A DNA stretch of 64,000 nucleotides from Prevotella sp. (GTDB taxonomy: Bacteria; Bacteroidota; Bacteroidia; Bacteroidales; Bacteroidaceae): contig JAFUAY010000050.1 in assembly GCA_017460515.1 (NCBI GenBank), positions 1 to 64,000 on the forward strand. The letters run 5' to 3'. Positions within the stretch are counted from its first letter, which is position 1; every line of letters starts with the position of its first letter. This document shows, one piece after another, positions 37,023 to 46,497 of this stretch. Below the pieces are notes generated by a model. That model searched no databases, had not been told where the DNA came from, and worked only from the letters and a program-made list of their open reading frames with translations. The translations under genes were made by a program, and so were the position numbers.

Positions 37023-38578
37023 GATTGTTGTAGCGTTAGTTTGCAAAGCAGATGATAGGTAGCCGGTCGGCGTGCTACGAAATATTTCATGCCACGTGTG
37101 CAGATGAAGAGGGTGAGGAAGTAGAGAACGAGCAGCAGCGGAACCGTCAGCATGCCGTAGCCGATGAGCGTCAGCCAGGAGTCAACATGGGCGTCGAGGT
37201 ACAGATGCTTCATGCAGACAGCTGTTGCCGTAAACAGGAAGAACAGTCCGTAGTAGATGGTCATAGGACGCCAGAATTCCCATACGCTCTTGTGGAATCC
37301 CTGCGAGAACAGATAGTAGGGCTTCCAGAACACGTTGAAGAAGAACACGCTGACAATCTTACCCAACAGGATGCCTACGATGCCGAAGAAGGGCGCAAGG
37401 GCAAGCGTGACAGCCAGGTTCAACACCAGCTCGGCCCATGATGTCCACACATCACCATAGAGACCTGCCGAACCTACAAAGACATAGACGGTGGCATACT
37501 GCAGCCGGAGGAACAGGTTGGTGATGAACAGGTAGGCGATGAGCGTGCTCAACTGGTACTCCGGTCCTACCCAACAGGCAATGAGGGGCTGCAGGAACAG
37601 GATGAGCGGATAGATCACCATTCCCATGATGAAGAAACGGGTGGCAGTCATCTCCCAGAACACTTTCATCGTGTTTCGTTCGTTGCCCTCAGCCAACAGG
37701 TTGCCTACACCGGCACTCATGCCGTCGCCCAGGATATTCACCAGATAAATCAGTTTGTTGATAATCATGGTGTAGTTGCCGTAGAAGGCTACCTGCGTAA
37801 CGCTGACAAAGGCACCCACCAGCAACTCATCACTACGGTTCAGGATGAAGTCCTTGATACGCAGCACAAAGATCTGTCGCGTCTTCTTCAGTATCTCAGG
37901 ATATTGCTTCAGGTTCTGCTTGCCTGCCTTCAGGTCAATACGCAACCAAGGGTATACTTTCTTGATACGCTGGTTGAAGACAATGCAGCCGATGATGGTA
38001 AATACGAGTCCGACGACAACCCAAAGATACAGGTTGCGATAGTAATAGGCCAGAATGATCTGGGTGATAATTTGAACGATGTTGATGGTCTGGAAGTAGG
38101 CGTTCACCACGTATTGCTTCTGATTGGCCGATACCAGCAGTTGACGGTAGTTGAACACGTAGCCCATCATGGACGAAGCCAGGAAGGAGTAGAACGCAAA
38201 GTAGACCAGGAACAGGCCCGTGGAGAGATTGCTGAACCACCAGGGGAAGAACAGGCTGACGGCAAATCCGCCAATGCCGATGATATAACCTATACAACGG
38301 TACAGGTAGGCCAGCATCGACATGATCTCGTTGATCTTCTCGTGGTTGTCTTCCTGCAGGGGCTTATAAAGGAAGTAAACGATACTGGTGCCAATACCCA
38401 GTTCGGCCACGCTCAGGAAGCTCATGATGTTCATGAGCATGCCTGTCAGACCGATGAACTCAGTACCCAGACATTCCAGGAATACGCGACGGGAGAAGAA
38501 CGTAAGAATAATGCCGAGCACGTAGAACAACATGCCCACCTTGATATTCATCACACTTCTGTGAACGCGTTCTCCCAT
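37019..38578 (-). CDS. Wzx-like oligosaccharide flippase
   Basis: Polytopic membrane protein of the MOP superfamily, 519 residues, with 12-14 hydrophobic segments. It moves lipid-linked oligosaccharides across the inner membrane. N-terminal helices include VGMLFYVLGIILTFFSRRVF and LMNIMSFLSVAELGIGTSIV. The middle holds the basic loop RIKKVYPWLRIDLKAGKQNL. It is coupled to a GT4 gene upstream (6-bp gap) and to a GT2 gene downstream (ATGA). No Wzy-type polymerase is seen in the window. Confidence 0.9.
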   Translation of the reverse strand: MGERVHRSVMNIKVGMLFYVLGIILTFFSRRVFLECLGTEFIGLTGMLMNIMSFLSVAELGIGTSIVYFLYKPLQEDNHEKINEIMSMLAYLYRCIGYIIGIGGFAVSLFFPWWFSNLSTGLFLVYFAFYSFLASSMMGYVFNYRQLLVSANQKQYVVNAYFQTINIVQIITQIILAYYYRNLYLWVVVGLVFTIIGCIVFNQRIKKVYPWLRIDLKAGKQNLKQYPEILKKTRQIFVLRIKDFILNRSDELLVGAFVSVTQVAFYGNYTMIINKLIYLVNILGDGMSAGVGNLLAEGNERNTMKVFWEMTATRFFIMGMVIYPLILFLQPLIACWVGPEYQLSTLIAYLFITNLFLRLQYATVYVFVGSAGLYGDVWTSWAELVLNLAVTLALAPFFGIVGILLGKIVSVFFFNVFWKPYYLFSQGFHKSVWEFWRPMTIYYGLFFLFTATAVCMKHLYLDAHVDSWLTLIGYGMLTVPLLLVLYFLTLFICTRGMKYFVARRPATYHLLCKLTLQQS

Positions 38579-38584
38579 CGTCCG

Positions 38585-39778
38585 TCAATCGTTAATGGAT
38601 TCCAAGGCGTCGAAGAATTCCTTGGCATAGCGATCCTTGTCGAATTGCAGCGATGCTTCCTTGGCGGCCTTTCCCATTGACTCGCATTGTTCGGGATGTT
38701 CGTATAAATGCAGGATGGCATCTTTCATCCGGGGGACAATCTTTATGTCAGCAGGAAGCATGAGGGCGTAGTCGGGATGTAGTACCTCAGGCATTCCGCC
38801 CTGCGTTGTGGCAATGATGGGCAACCCCATTGCCATCGCCTCTAAACAAGTCAGACCGAAGGGCTCTTCCCATATCGAGGGAATGACGGCTACGTTAGCC
38901 AATCTCAGATAGATGGGTATGAGTTTGTAGCGTAAGTAGCCGGTAAACTTGATACGTTCGCCCAAATTGCTTGCTATATGCTTCAGTTCGTTGATGAAGG
39001 GGTTGTCAACCTCGTCTTCGCCATAGAACGAAGCGCCGATTACCAGCAGCTTGATCTTCGGATGACGCATGAGCGACGTTATGGCCAGGATGAGTTCCCA
39101 GATACCTTTCTCGGTGTTCAGGCGTCCGCTGTAGACAAGTACGAAATCGTCAGGGTCTAATCCCAGATGCTCTCGCGTAATATAGTGAACAATGTCTTTT
39201 TGGAAGATACTCAGGTCGATACCGTTGTGGACGGTGATACATTTCTTGCTATAGGGATCAATGGTCTTCACCCGGTTGCCAATATAGTCGGAAACGGTGA
39301 TGATGCGGCTGGCTAAATCATAGATTTTGCGGGCGTCGCGAGACTCGCTATTGAGGAAATCGTTGTGCAAATGAATGACAATCTTTGCTTTCGAACACTT
39401 TACCACCTTCAGGGCATAGCCCACGCGGTTCTCCAGGATAATCAGGTCGAAGTCCTGCTGACTGATATCGCGGAGCGCCCGATCCAGATAATACTCTATC
39501 GTGTAGTGATAATAGCCTTTGCGGTGGGTCAGCCTATACCAGAGCTTACGAAACTTTGCGCGAATAGTACCAATCTCTATGAAATAGTAATTGGTAACAT
39601 ATTTTCCCGGCTTTCTCGGTAAGATGTATTTCAAATCGTCAATGACGCTATAGACCACAATATCGTGAGTCTCCTTCTCAATATTATAGCCCACATAGAA
39701 GTCGACGAGATTCTCAACGGCTCCTCCTTTCATTGCGGGGACAGGCAGTATGCCCGATGTCAGGATTGCTATCTTCAT
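38585..39778 (-). CDS. GT4 glycosyltransferase
   Basis: GT-B enzyme of 397 residues leading the flippase operon. N-terminus MKIAILTSGILPVPAMKGGA, with the Gly-rich nucleotide-binding loop GGAVENL. The C-terminal domain has FVLVYSGRLNTEKGIWELIL, IKFTGYLRYKLIPIYLRLAN, and the donor motif PSIWEEPFGLTCLEAMAMGL. These are classic GT4 features. A complete promoter lies about 56-87 bp upstream. Sugar specificity is unknown. Confidence 0.92.
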   Translation of the reverse strand: MKIAILTSGILPVPAMKGGAVENLVDFYVGYNIEKETHDIVVYSVIDDLKYILPRKPGKYVTNYYFIEIGTIRAKFRKLWYRLTHRKGYYHYTIEYYLDRALRDISQQDFDLIILENRVGYALKVVKCSKAKIVIHLHNDFLNSESRDARKIYDLASRIITVSDYIGNRVKTIDPYSKKCITVHNGIDLSIFQKDIVHYITREHLGLDPDDFVLVYSGRLNTEKGIWELILAITSLMRHPKIKLLVIGASFYGEDEVDNPFINELKHIASNLGERIKFTGYLRYKLIPIYLRLANVAVIPSIWEEPFGLTCLEAMAMGLPIIATTQGGMPEVLHPDYALMLPADIKIVPRMKDAILHLYEHPEQCESMGKAAKEASLQFDKDRYAKEFFDALESIND

Positions 39779-39833
39779 TAGCTTGAATGGGTTTTAGTGA
39801 CTTGTTGAAGCGTGTATAGCCTTTAACAATTGA

Positions 39834-39865
39834 CAAAGGTATGTATTTTTTGCTGATTCACCAAA
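39834..39865 (-). promoter_or_regulatory. Promoter of the GT4-flippase-GT2 operon
   Basis: Minus-strand TTTG (39862-39865), 20 bp, TACCTTTG (39834-39841). Confidence 0.75.
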
Positions 39866-39904
39866 TTTGGAGCGCAAATAATTAAGATTTTTGAAAATAA
39901 ATCG

Positions 39905-39912
39905 TAACTTTG
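39905..39912 (+). promoter_or_regulatory. Promoter -7 box of the GH2 gene
   Basis: TAACTTTG followed by CAC, 35 bp before the start codon; -33 unclear. Confidence 0.55.
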
Positions 39913-39947
39913 CACATGATTAAGAACCAACTAACTACTAAATAACA

Positions 39948-42401
39948 ATGAAAAGACAATTCTTACTTGTGTTGTTGGCTGTAGCTTGTGCCACAACCCT
40001 GATGGCTCAGCAGCGTGCTGTGTCAGACTTGAATTTCGGCTGGCGATTTCATGCTGGCGATGTGAAGAATGCAGAGCAGAAATCGTTTAGTGATGCTGAC
40101 TGGCGTACGGTCAATGTGCCTCATGATTTCCAGATTGAACAGCCGTGGGTGGCTCCTGCTGCCGACGAGAAGGCAGACAATAGTGATGCTGCCGCAAATA
40201 TCAAGAGCCGACTGAGCAGTCGCGGCTTCAAGGAGATGGGCAAGGGCTGGTACCGACTGCATTTTACGCCCGCTGATTCTCTTCGCGGACGCAGGCTGCT
40301 GTTGCAGTTCGATGGTATTCTTTATACCGCTGATGTCTACCTGAACGGTGAACGTATCGGCGGAACCGATTATGGCTATGTGGGCTTCGAGATTGACGTG
40401 ACGGATAAGCTGAAGTTCGGACAGGAGAACGTGATTGCTGTGCTGGCAGATACACGTGAGCCAGGCAACTCCCGTTGGTACACGGGTGGCGGTATCTTCC
40501 GTGATGTGCGCCTCGTGGCCACTGGAAAGGAACTGTTCTTTGAGCGCCATCCGCTATATATCACGACGCGTGAGAATAAGTTTGTCAACGTCTCTGGCGA
40601 GTTTACCAACCGTACACGCAAGCCGGCGAAGACGCTGGTGAAGATCTATGCTCCTGACGGCTCACTCGTCTTTGAGGGCGGAAAGACTATCAATCGTCAT
40701 CGCATGGCCCGTACGGTCGAGACTGCTCTTTGCAACGAGGTGACGATTGCCGATGTGAAGCTTTGGGACACCGAGCATCCGCAGCTCTATCGGGTAGTAG
40801 CTCAGCTGTTCCGTGAGGACGGCAGTTTGGCTGACGAGGTGTGCTCTACCTTCGGTATCCGTACGGTTGAGATAGTTCCCAACAAGGGTCTGCTCCTGAA
40901 TGGCAAGAAAGTGCTGCTGCAGGGATATGCCAACCATCATACGCTGGGCGCTCTGGGTGCAGCTGCCTATCCGCGAGCCATCGAGAAGCGCATCCAACTG
41001 ATGAAGCAGTTTGGCATCAATCATATCCGAACTTCTCATAATCCCTACAGTCGCGAGTTTATCGAACTCTGTGACAAATATGGTATCCTTGTCGTTGACG
41101 AACTCTACGACAAATGGACCCGACAGCACACGGGTGGACGCGTTGGCTTCACCCAGCTGTGGCAGAGCGATATCCCTGAATGGATCAAGCGTGACCGTAA
41201 CTCACCCTCAGTGGTGCTATGGAGCTTGGGTAATGAGTTGCAGCAGGATCCCAATCAGCCCTTCAATGACTTCGGTGTGACGATGTACCGACTGATGCGT
41301 CCGCTCGTGGCTCGCTACGATTCTACCCGCAAGGTTACTGTCGCCATGCATCCCCGCTATCGTAACTGGGAGACCGATTCGCTGCCGTGTGAACTGGCGA
41401 AGATTACTGACGTGCAGTCGTATAACTATCGCTATATGTACTTCCCCGGCGATGGTCACCGATTCCCCTGGATGACGTTCTACCAGAGCGAGGCATCGAC
41501 ACAGGCTATGGGACAGAACTTCTTCGAGATGGAACTCGATAAGGTGATCGGACTGGCTTATTGGGGCGCTATCGATTATCTGGGCGAGAGTATGGGATGG
41601 CCCGCAAAGGGATGGTCACAGGGCGTGTTCTATATCGACCTGGAGCCGAAGCCAAAGGCCTATTATATGAAGTCGTTCTTCTGTCCTGATGAGCCAGTGG
41701 TGCATATCGCTTTCCTGGAGAGTGAGAATGCCGAGATGTGGAATGGCGTGAAGATGGGCAACGACCGCATGTCGGAACTGTGGAACCGTCCTGAAGGGGC
41801 GAAGGTTAACGTCTATATCTATACCAATGGCGATGAGGTGGAACTCTTGCTGAACGGTAAGAGCCTGGGTCGCAAGGAGAACCCCAAGGGTGCGAAGCTA
41901 CGCAACCAGATACGCTGGGGCGAGATTGACTATAAGGCAGGACGACTGGAGGCTGTGGCTTATCGCAACGGAAAGGCTGTGGCCCGTCATCAGGTGGAGA
42001 CAACGGGTGAGGCTGTGCGCCTGATTGCCGAACCAGACAGACAGAGTCCAAAGACAAAGTCATCAAAGAAAGGCTCGCAGTTCTCAGCAGAAAGCGCTCA
42101 GCTCTGGCAGGCTGATGGTATGGATCTGCAGCACGTGCGTATCGTGGCTGTCGACAAGAAAGGCCGCAAGGTGCTGACGGCTCAGCAGGAGGTGTCGTTC
42201 AAGGTAGAAGGAAATGCAGAGATTGTGGGAGTCATCAATGGCGATATCACTTCCAACGAGATGACCGTAGGCACGAAGCGCTCACTGTTTAACGGCTGCT
42301 GTACGGTTATTCTTCGCTCCACTCGTCAGGCTGGTCCCGTCACGCTGACAGCATCAGCACCGGGAATGAAAGAAATCAAACTGCAAATGGAAACAAAATA
42401 A
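39948..42401 (+). CDS. Exported glycoside hydrolase family 2 protein (beta-galactosidase-like)
   Basis: An 817-residue exported enzyme. Signal peptide MKRQFLLVLLAVACATTLMA. The sugar-binding domain (about 25-190) shows WRTVNVPHDFQIEQPW and NSRWYTGGGIFRDVRL. An Ig-like domain follows, then the TIM barrel (about 300-600) with INHIRTSHNPYSREFIELCD. The acid/base Glu is in VLWSLGNELQQ and the probable nucleophile Glu in MTFYQSEAST. The C-terminal part has two further Ig-like/DUF4982-like stretches. The active site fits the beta-galactosidase/beta-glucuronidase branch, but substrate is not determined. It is transcribed alone, with no SusC/SusD pair nearby. Confidence 0.9.
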   Translation: MKRQFLLVLLAVACATTLMAQQRAVSDLNFGWRFHAGDVKNAEQKSFSDADWRTVNVPHDFQIEQPWVAPAADEKADNSDAAANIKSRLSSRGFKEMGKGWYRLHFTPADSLRGRRLLLQFDGILYTADVYLNGERIGGTDYGYVGFEIDVTDKLKFGQENVIAVLADTREPGNSRWYTGGGIFRDVRLVATGKELFFERHPLYITTRENKFVNVSGEFTNRTRKPAKTLVKIYAPDGSLVFEGGKTINRHRMARTVETALCNEVTIADVKLWDTEHPQLYRVVAQLFREDGSLADEVCSTFGIRTVEIVPNKGLLLNGKKVLLQGYANHHTLGALGAAAYPRAIEKRIQLMKQFGINHIRTSHNPYSREFIELCDKYGILVVDELYDKWTRQHTGGRVGFTQLWQSDIPEWIKRDRNSPSVVLWSLGNELQQDPNQPFNDFGVTMYRLMRPLVARYDSTRKVTVAMHPRYRNWETDSLPCELAKITDVQSYNYRYMYFPGDGHRFPWMTFYQSEASTQAMGQNFFEMELDKVIGLAYWGAIDYLGESMGWPAKGWSQGVFYIDLEPKPKAYYMKSFFCPDEPVVHIAFLESENAEMWNGVKMGNDRMSELWNRPEGAKVNVYIYTNGDEVELLLNGKSLGRKENPKGAKLRNQIRWGEIDYKAGRLEAVAYRNGKAVARHQVETTGEAVRLIAEPDRQSPKTKSSKKGSQFSAESAQLWQADGMDLQHVRIVAVDKKGRKVLTAQQEVSFKVEGNAEIVGVINGDITSNEMTVGTKRSLFNGCCTVILRSTRQAGPVTLTASAPGMKEIKLQMETK

Positions 42402-42446
42402 GTGATTCCCAAGAACGCTTAGTGTAATCCACTGAAACACCAAAAG

Positions 42447-42483
42447 AAATCCACTGAAATGCAGGCAGCGTTTCAGTGGATTT
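42447..42483 (+). terminator. Terminator hairpin after the GH2 gene, built from 22-bp repeats
   Basis: Perfect 13-bp stem AAATCCACTGAAA / TTTCAGTGGATTT with an 11-nt loop, followed by GCTTTTGC. A direct copy of the left arm begins at 42426, 22 bp upstream. It serves the GH2 gene and perhaps the convergent ACT gene. Confidence 0.65.
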
Positions 42484-42520
42484 GCTTTTGCTTATCACTA
42501 AAGTCTAAAAGCTATAGAAC

Positions 42521-42946
42521 TTACAGTTTATACAGATCGTTGGCAGCAATCAGTTCCACCTTCATCTCTGAGAGGATACGATCGCACTCTTCCAGGTTGG
42601 TAGGACGAATCACCACGTTGGCCTTGTCGCCATTGGCAAACGAATACATGTACTCAATGAATACACCCTTCTCTGAAAGACGCTTCAGTACGAGTGCCAG
42701 CGAACCGCTGGTGTTGGGGCACTGGAAACCGATAATGTCGGTAACCTTTACTGCGAAACGATTCTCCTTCAGAACCTGATAGGCCTTGTCGGGATCACTC
42801 ACAATACAGCGCAGAATGCCAAAGTCGCTGTTCTCGGCAATACTCATAGCAGAGAGGTTCACACCTGCCTTACCCAAAATGTCGGTCACTTCTGTCAGGC
42901 GGCCCGACTTGTTCTCCAGGAAAATAGATAATTGTTTTGCTAACAT
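42521..42946 (-). CDS. Double ACT-domain protein
   Basis: A 141-residue protein made of two ACT domains (about 4-70 and 72-140). The first opens KQLSIFLENKSGRLTEVTDI. ACT domains bind amino acids, and such stand-alone pairs are usually next to phenylacetate-CoA ligase genes, as here (20 bp downstream of paaK). It may sense an aromatic or branched amino acid for the PaaK pathway; that is an inference from context. Confidence 0.88.
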   Translation of the reverse strand: MLAKQLSIFLENKSGRLTEVTDILGKAGVNLSAMSIAENSDFGILRCIVSDPDKAYQVLKENRFAVKVTDIIGFQCPNTSGSLALVLKRLSEKGVFIEYMYSFANGDKANVVIRPTNLEECDRILSEMKVELIAANDLYKL

Positions 42947-42966
42947 AATTATTAATGATTTAAGTG

Positions 42967-44268
42967 TTATTTGAATTGTCTCTTGTCGATGACGCGCTTT
43001 GCTTTGCCCTCGCTTCGCTCAATGCTCTTCGGCTCAGCCAGACGTACCTTGAAACCGAGTCCGATGACGCTGCGTAGTTCGCTTTCCAGCTTCTTCTGCA
43101 GACCCACCATCTGTGCCATCTCGTCGGTGAAGAACTCTTCCTTCACCTCTACACGCAGTTCGCTGGTATCGGTGTTGTTCACGCGGTCAACGATGAGCAT
43201 GAAGTGAGGCTCAAACTCAGGCAGACTGCAGATGACGGACTCGATCTGTGAGGGGAATACGTTGACACCGCGGATGATGAGCATATCGTCGCAACGACCC
43301 AGGATGCGGTCCATGCGTACCAATGTTCGTCCGCAGGAACACTTGTCGTAGTGTAGGGCGGTGAGGTCGTGGGTGCGATAGCGCAACAGCGGCATACCTT
43401 CCTTGGTCAGATGGGTAAACGTCAGTTCGCCCAATTGTCCCTCTGGCAGCGGCTCACCCGTGTTGGGATCAAGGATCTCAGGGTAGAACAGGTCTTCGTT
43501 CAGGTGGGTTCCGTGCTGACATTCGCACTCGAAGCCCACACCAGGACCGGCAATCTCGCTCAGTCCGTAGATATCGTAGGCCTTGATGCCCAGTGATGAT
43601 TCCAGCTTCTGGCGCATCTCTTCTGTCCAGGGCTCAGCACCGAAGGCTCCTACACGCAGTTTGAACTCATCACGTTTCCATTCGCATTCGTTGAGCGCCT
43701 CACCGAGGAACAGTCCGTAGCTGGGTGTGCAGCAAAGAATGGTAGAGCCGAAATCATGCATCAGCGTGATCTGCTTCTGTGTATTTCCGCTTGAGATGGG
43801 TATCACGCTGGCACCAATGTTTGTAGCACCATCGTGGGCTCCCAGTCCACCGGTGAACAGTCCGTAGCCATAGGCCACCTGGAAGACGTCTTCCTTGCCG
43901 GCACCATAGGCGGTAAAGGCACGTGAGATGGCTTCCGACCATGTGGAGAGGTCCTTGCGGGTATAGAGCACCACCACTGGTTTGCCTGTGGTACCGCTTG
44001 AAGCATGAATGCGCACAATCTGACTCATAGGTACGGCAGCCAGTCCGAAGGGGTAGTTGTCTCTGAGGTCAAGCTTGTTGGTGAACGGCAACTTCACGAT
44101 GTCATCGATGCTCTTGATGTCGCCAGGCTCTAAGCCCATCTCCTGGAACTTTTGTCGATAGAAGGGCGTGTTGTGATAGACGTATTCTGCCATCTTGACC
44201 AGACGGCGACTTTGGATTTCGCGAAGCTGTTCGCGGTCCATACACTCAATACTGGGATTCCAAATCAT
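42967..44268 (-). CDS. paaK: Phenylacetate-CoA ligase
   Basis: AMP-forming ligase that activates phenylacetate or related aryl acids with CoA. The P-loop motif is HASSGTTGKPVVVLYTR. Other adenylation motifs follow: YDIYGLSEIAGPGVGFEC and LRYRTHDLTALHYDKCSCGR. The PaaK C-terminal domain starts at about 335 (IRGVNVFPSQIESV). The 433 residues fit PaaK. In gut Bacteroidetes, paaK plus an ACT gene are often near indolepyruvate oxidoreductase genes, but those are absent here. The role in aromatic amino acid fermentation or salvage is therefore inferred. Confidence 0.93.
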   Translation of the reverse strand: MIWNPSIECMDREQLREIQSRRLVKMAEYVYHNTPFYRQKFQEMGLEPGDIKSIDDIVKLPFTNKLDLRDNYPFGLAAVPMSQIVRIHASSGTTGKPVVVLYTRKDLSTWSEAISRAFTAYGAGKEDVFQVAYGYGLFTGGLGAHDGATNIGASVIPISSGNTQKQITLMHDFGSTILCCTPSYGLFLGEALNECEWKRDEFKLRVGAFGAEPWTEEMRQKLESSLGIKAYDIYGLSEIAGPGVGFECECQHGTHLNEDLFYPEILDPNTGEPLPEGQLGELTFTHLTKEGMPLLRYRTHDLTALHYDKCSCGRTLVRMDRILGRCDDMLIIRGVNVFPSQIESVICSLPEFEPHFMLIVDRVNNTDTSELRVEVKEEFFTDEMAQMVGLQKKLESELRSVIGLGFKVRLAEPKSIERSEGKAKRVIDKRQFK

Positions 44269-44331
44269 AATTGTTCAAGTCGTTTTGTGGTTGGTCTTTT
44301 CAAATTTCTATATCTGAAAGTTTATTTCTGG

Positions 44332-46485
44332 TTACTTGTTTAATACCCTCATGGAGAGCGAGATACGATTACGTCGCCTGTCTACTTCAATGACGCGTAC
44401 TGTGACGTGCTGGTGAAGCTTGACCACCTGATTGGGGTCTTTGACATACTTGTCGGCCAATTGGGAGATATGCACCAGTCCGTCCTGATGAACACCAATG
44501 TCGACGAAGGCTCCGAAGGCGGTGATATTGGTCACGATGCCAGGCAGTTCCATTCCTTCCTGCAGGTCATCGACACTCTCAATGCCCTGGGCAAAATGGA
44601 ACTCCTCAATCTGCTGACGGGGATCGCGTCCGGGCTTCTCCAACTCCTGCATGATATCTGTCAGCGTGGGCAGTCCGGTCTGTTCCGTCACGTACTTCTT
44701 GATGTCGATGCGGCTGCGTAGTTCCTTGTTGCTGATCAGGTCGGCAACGGTGCACCCCTGATCCTTCGCCATCTGTTCTACGACGGCATAGCTCTCTGGG
44801 TGTACGGCGCTGTTGTCGAGTGGGTTCTTGGCGTTGGGGATGCGTAGGAAGCCGGCACACTGCTGATAGGCCGAAGGACCTAATCGAGGCACCTTCTTCA
44901 GTTGGGCTCGTGAGGTGAAGGCTCCGTTCTCCTTGCGGTAATCCACGATATTCTTCGCCAGCGTGGGACCCAGTCCGCTGACGTATTGCAGCAGATGACT
45001 GGAGGCTGTGTTCAGGTTCACACCCACGGTGTTCACGCAACTCTCAACCGTCTGGTCCAGCTGATGCTTCAGCTTTGACTGGTCTACATCATGCTGATAC
45101 TGACCTACACCGATGCTCTTGGGGTCAATCTTCACCAGTTCTGCCAGCGGGTCCATCAGTCTTCTGCCGATAGATACGGCTCCGCGTACGGTTACATCCT
45201 CGTCGGGGAACTCATCGCGTGCCACCTTTGAGGCAGAATAGACGGAAGCACCGTCTTCGCTGACCACAAATACCTGGATATCACCAGCGCGACCAATCTC
45301 TTTCAGACAGTCCTCTACAAACGAGCGCGTCTCGCGGCTGGCAGTTCCGTTACCGATGGCAATCGCCTCTATGTGATAGTCCTTGAGCATCTGCTGCACG
45401 TGGACAGTTGCCTGCATACGGCGATTCACAGGAGGGTGGGGGAAGATGGCTTCGTGATGTAGCAGGTTGCCCTGAGCATCGAGGCAGACCACCTTACATC
45501 CTGTGCGGAAGCCTGGGTCGACACCCATCACGCGCTTCTGTCCCAAGGGAGCTCCTAACAACAGCTGGCGCAGGTTCTCGGCAAACACGCGGATGGCTTC
45601 ATCGTCAGCCTGCGACTTGCTGAGGGCGGCAAACTCGGTCTCGATAGAAGGTTCCAACAGTCGTTTGTAACCGTCGGCAACGGCTTCTTCAACGAGTTGT
45701 CCGCAAGGGGTATGTCCGTAGACGTAATGACTGCTGAGGCGATTGATGCATTCCTCATCGTCGACAGATATCGAGACGCGCAGGATTCCTTCCTCCTCGC
45801 CTCGGCGCATAGCCAGCAGCCGATGACTGGAACAGCGTTTCAACGGTTCCTGCCAGTCGAAATAGTCGGAATATTTTGCAGCCTCGTCGGTATCGGCCTT
45901 CGACTTCACCACCTTGGATGAGATGACGGCTGTACGACGGAAGGCGGATCGCACCTGCTGTCGGCTCCGTTCGTCCTCACTGACTTGTTCGGCAATGATG
46001 TCCTGAGCACCGCGGATGGCTGTGGCTACGTCGGAAACGTCGCCCACAACAAACCGCAGGGCGGCCTGTTCGGGGTCGCGCTCACGCTGCATCAGCAAGA
46101 TGGCAGCCAGCGGTTCCAGTCCCTGTTCGCGAGCCACTTGAGCACGCGTGCGGCGTTTGGGCTTGAAAGGCAGGTAGATATCTTCCAGTTCGGTAGCGTC
46201 CCAACAGTCGTTGATGCGCTTCTCCAGTTCGGGTGTCAGTTTCTCCTGGTCGGCAATCGTCTTCAGGATGGTCTCCTTGCGTTTAGCTGTCTCTTTCAGC
46301 TTGTCGTATTGCTCGTTGATCGATGCTATCTGTACCTCGTTCAGTCCGCCGGTACGCTCCTTGCGGTAGCGCGAAATGAACGGGATGGTGCATCCCTCAT
46401 CCAGGAGTGAGAGTGTGCTGGCCACAGCTGTTTCGCTGAGGCTAAGGCTTTTAGCTATTATCGAAGAAAATAACTTAACACTCAT
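44332..46485 (-). CDS. tex: Tex-family RNA-binding transcription accessory protein
   Basis: A 717-residue nucleic-acid-binding protein of the Tex/Spt6 type. Order of domains: an N-terminal helical domain with ISRYRKERTGGLNEVQIASI, a YqgF-like RNase H fold (about 318-445; GVDPGFRTGCKVVCLDA), helix-hairpin-helix region (about 480-560), and a C-terminal S1 domain (about 640-715; LPGIVTNITAFGAFVDIGVH). All are intact. It follows the Lrp-type regulator by 12 bp and is likely in the same transcript. Confidence 0.95.
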   Translation of the reverse strand: MSVKLFSSIIAKSLSLSETAVASTLSLLDEGCTIPFISRYRKERTGGLNEVQIASINEQYDKLKETAKRKETILKTIADQEKLTPELEKRINDCWDATELEDIYLPFKPKRRTRAQVAREQGLEPLAAILLMQRERDPEQAALRFVVGDVSDVATAIRGAQDIIAEQVSEDERSRQQVRSAFRRTAVISSKVVKSKADTDEAAKYSDYFDWQEPLKRCSSHRLLAMRRGEEEGILRVSISVDDEECINRLSSHYVYGHTPCGQLVEEAVADGYKRLLEPSIETEFAALSKSQADDEAIRVFAENLRQLLLGAPLGQKRVMGVDPGFRTGCKVVCLDAQGNLLHHEAIFPHPPVNRRMQATVHVQQMLKDYHIEAIAIGNGTASRETRSFVEDCLKEIGRAGDIQVFVVSEDGASVYSASKVARDEFPDEDVTVRGAVSIGRRLMDPLAELVKIDPKSIGVGQYQHDVDQSKLKHQLDQTVESCVNTVGVNLNTASSHLLQYVSGLGPTLAKNIVDYRKENGAFTSRAQLKKVPRLGPSAYQQCAGFLRIPNAKNPLDNSAVHPESYAVVEQMAKDQGCTVADLISNKELRSRIDIKKYVTEQTGLPTLTDIMQELEKPGRDPRQQIEEFHFAQGIESVDDLQEGMELPGIVTNITAFGAFVDIGVHQDGLVHISQLADKYVKDPNQVVKLHQHVTVRVIEVDRRRNRISLSMRVLNK

Positions 46486-46497
46486 GTTTTCAGGATG

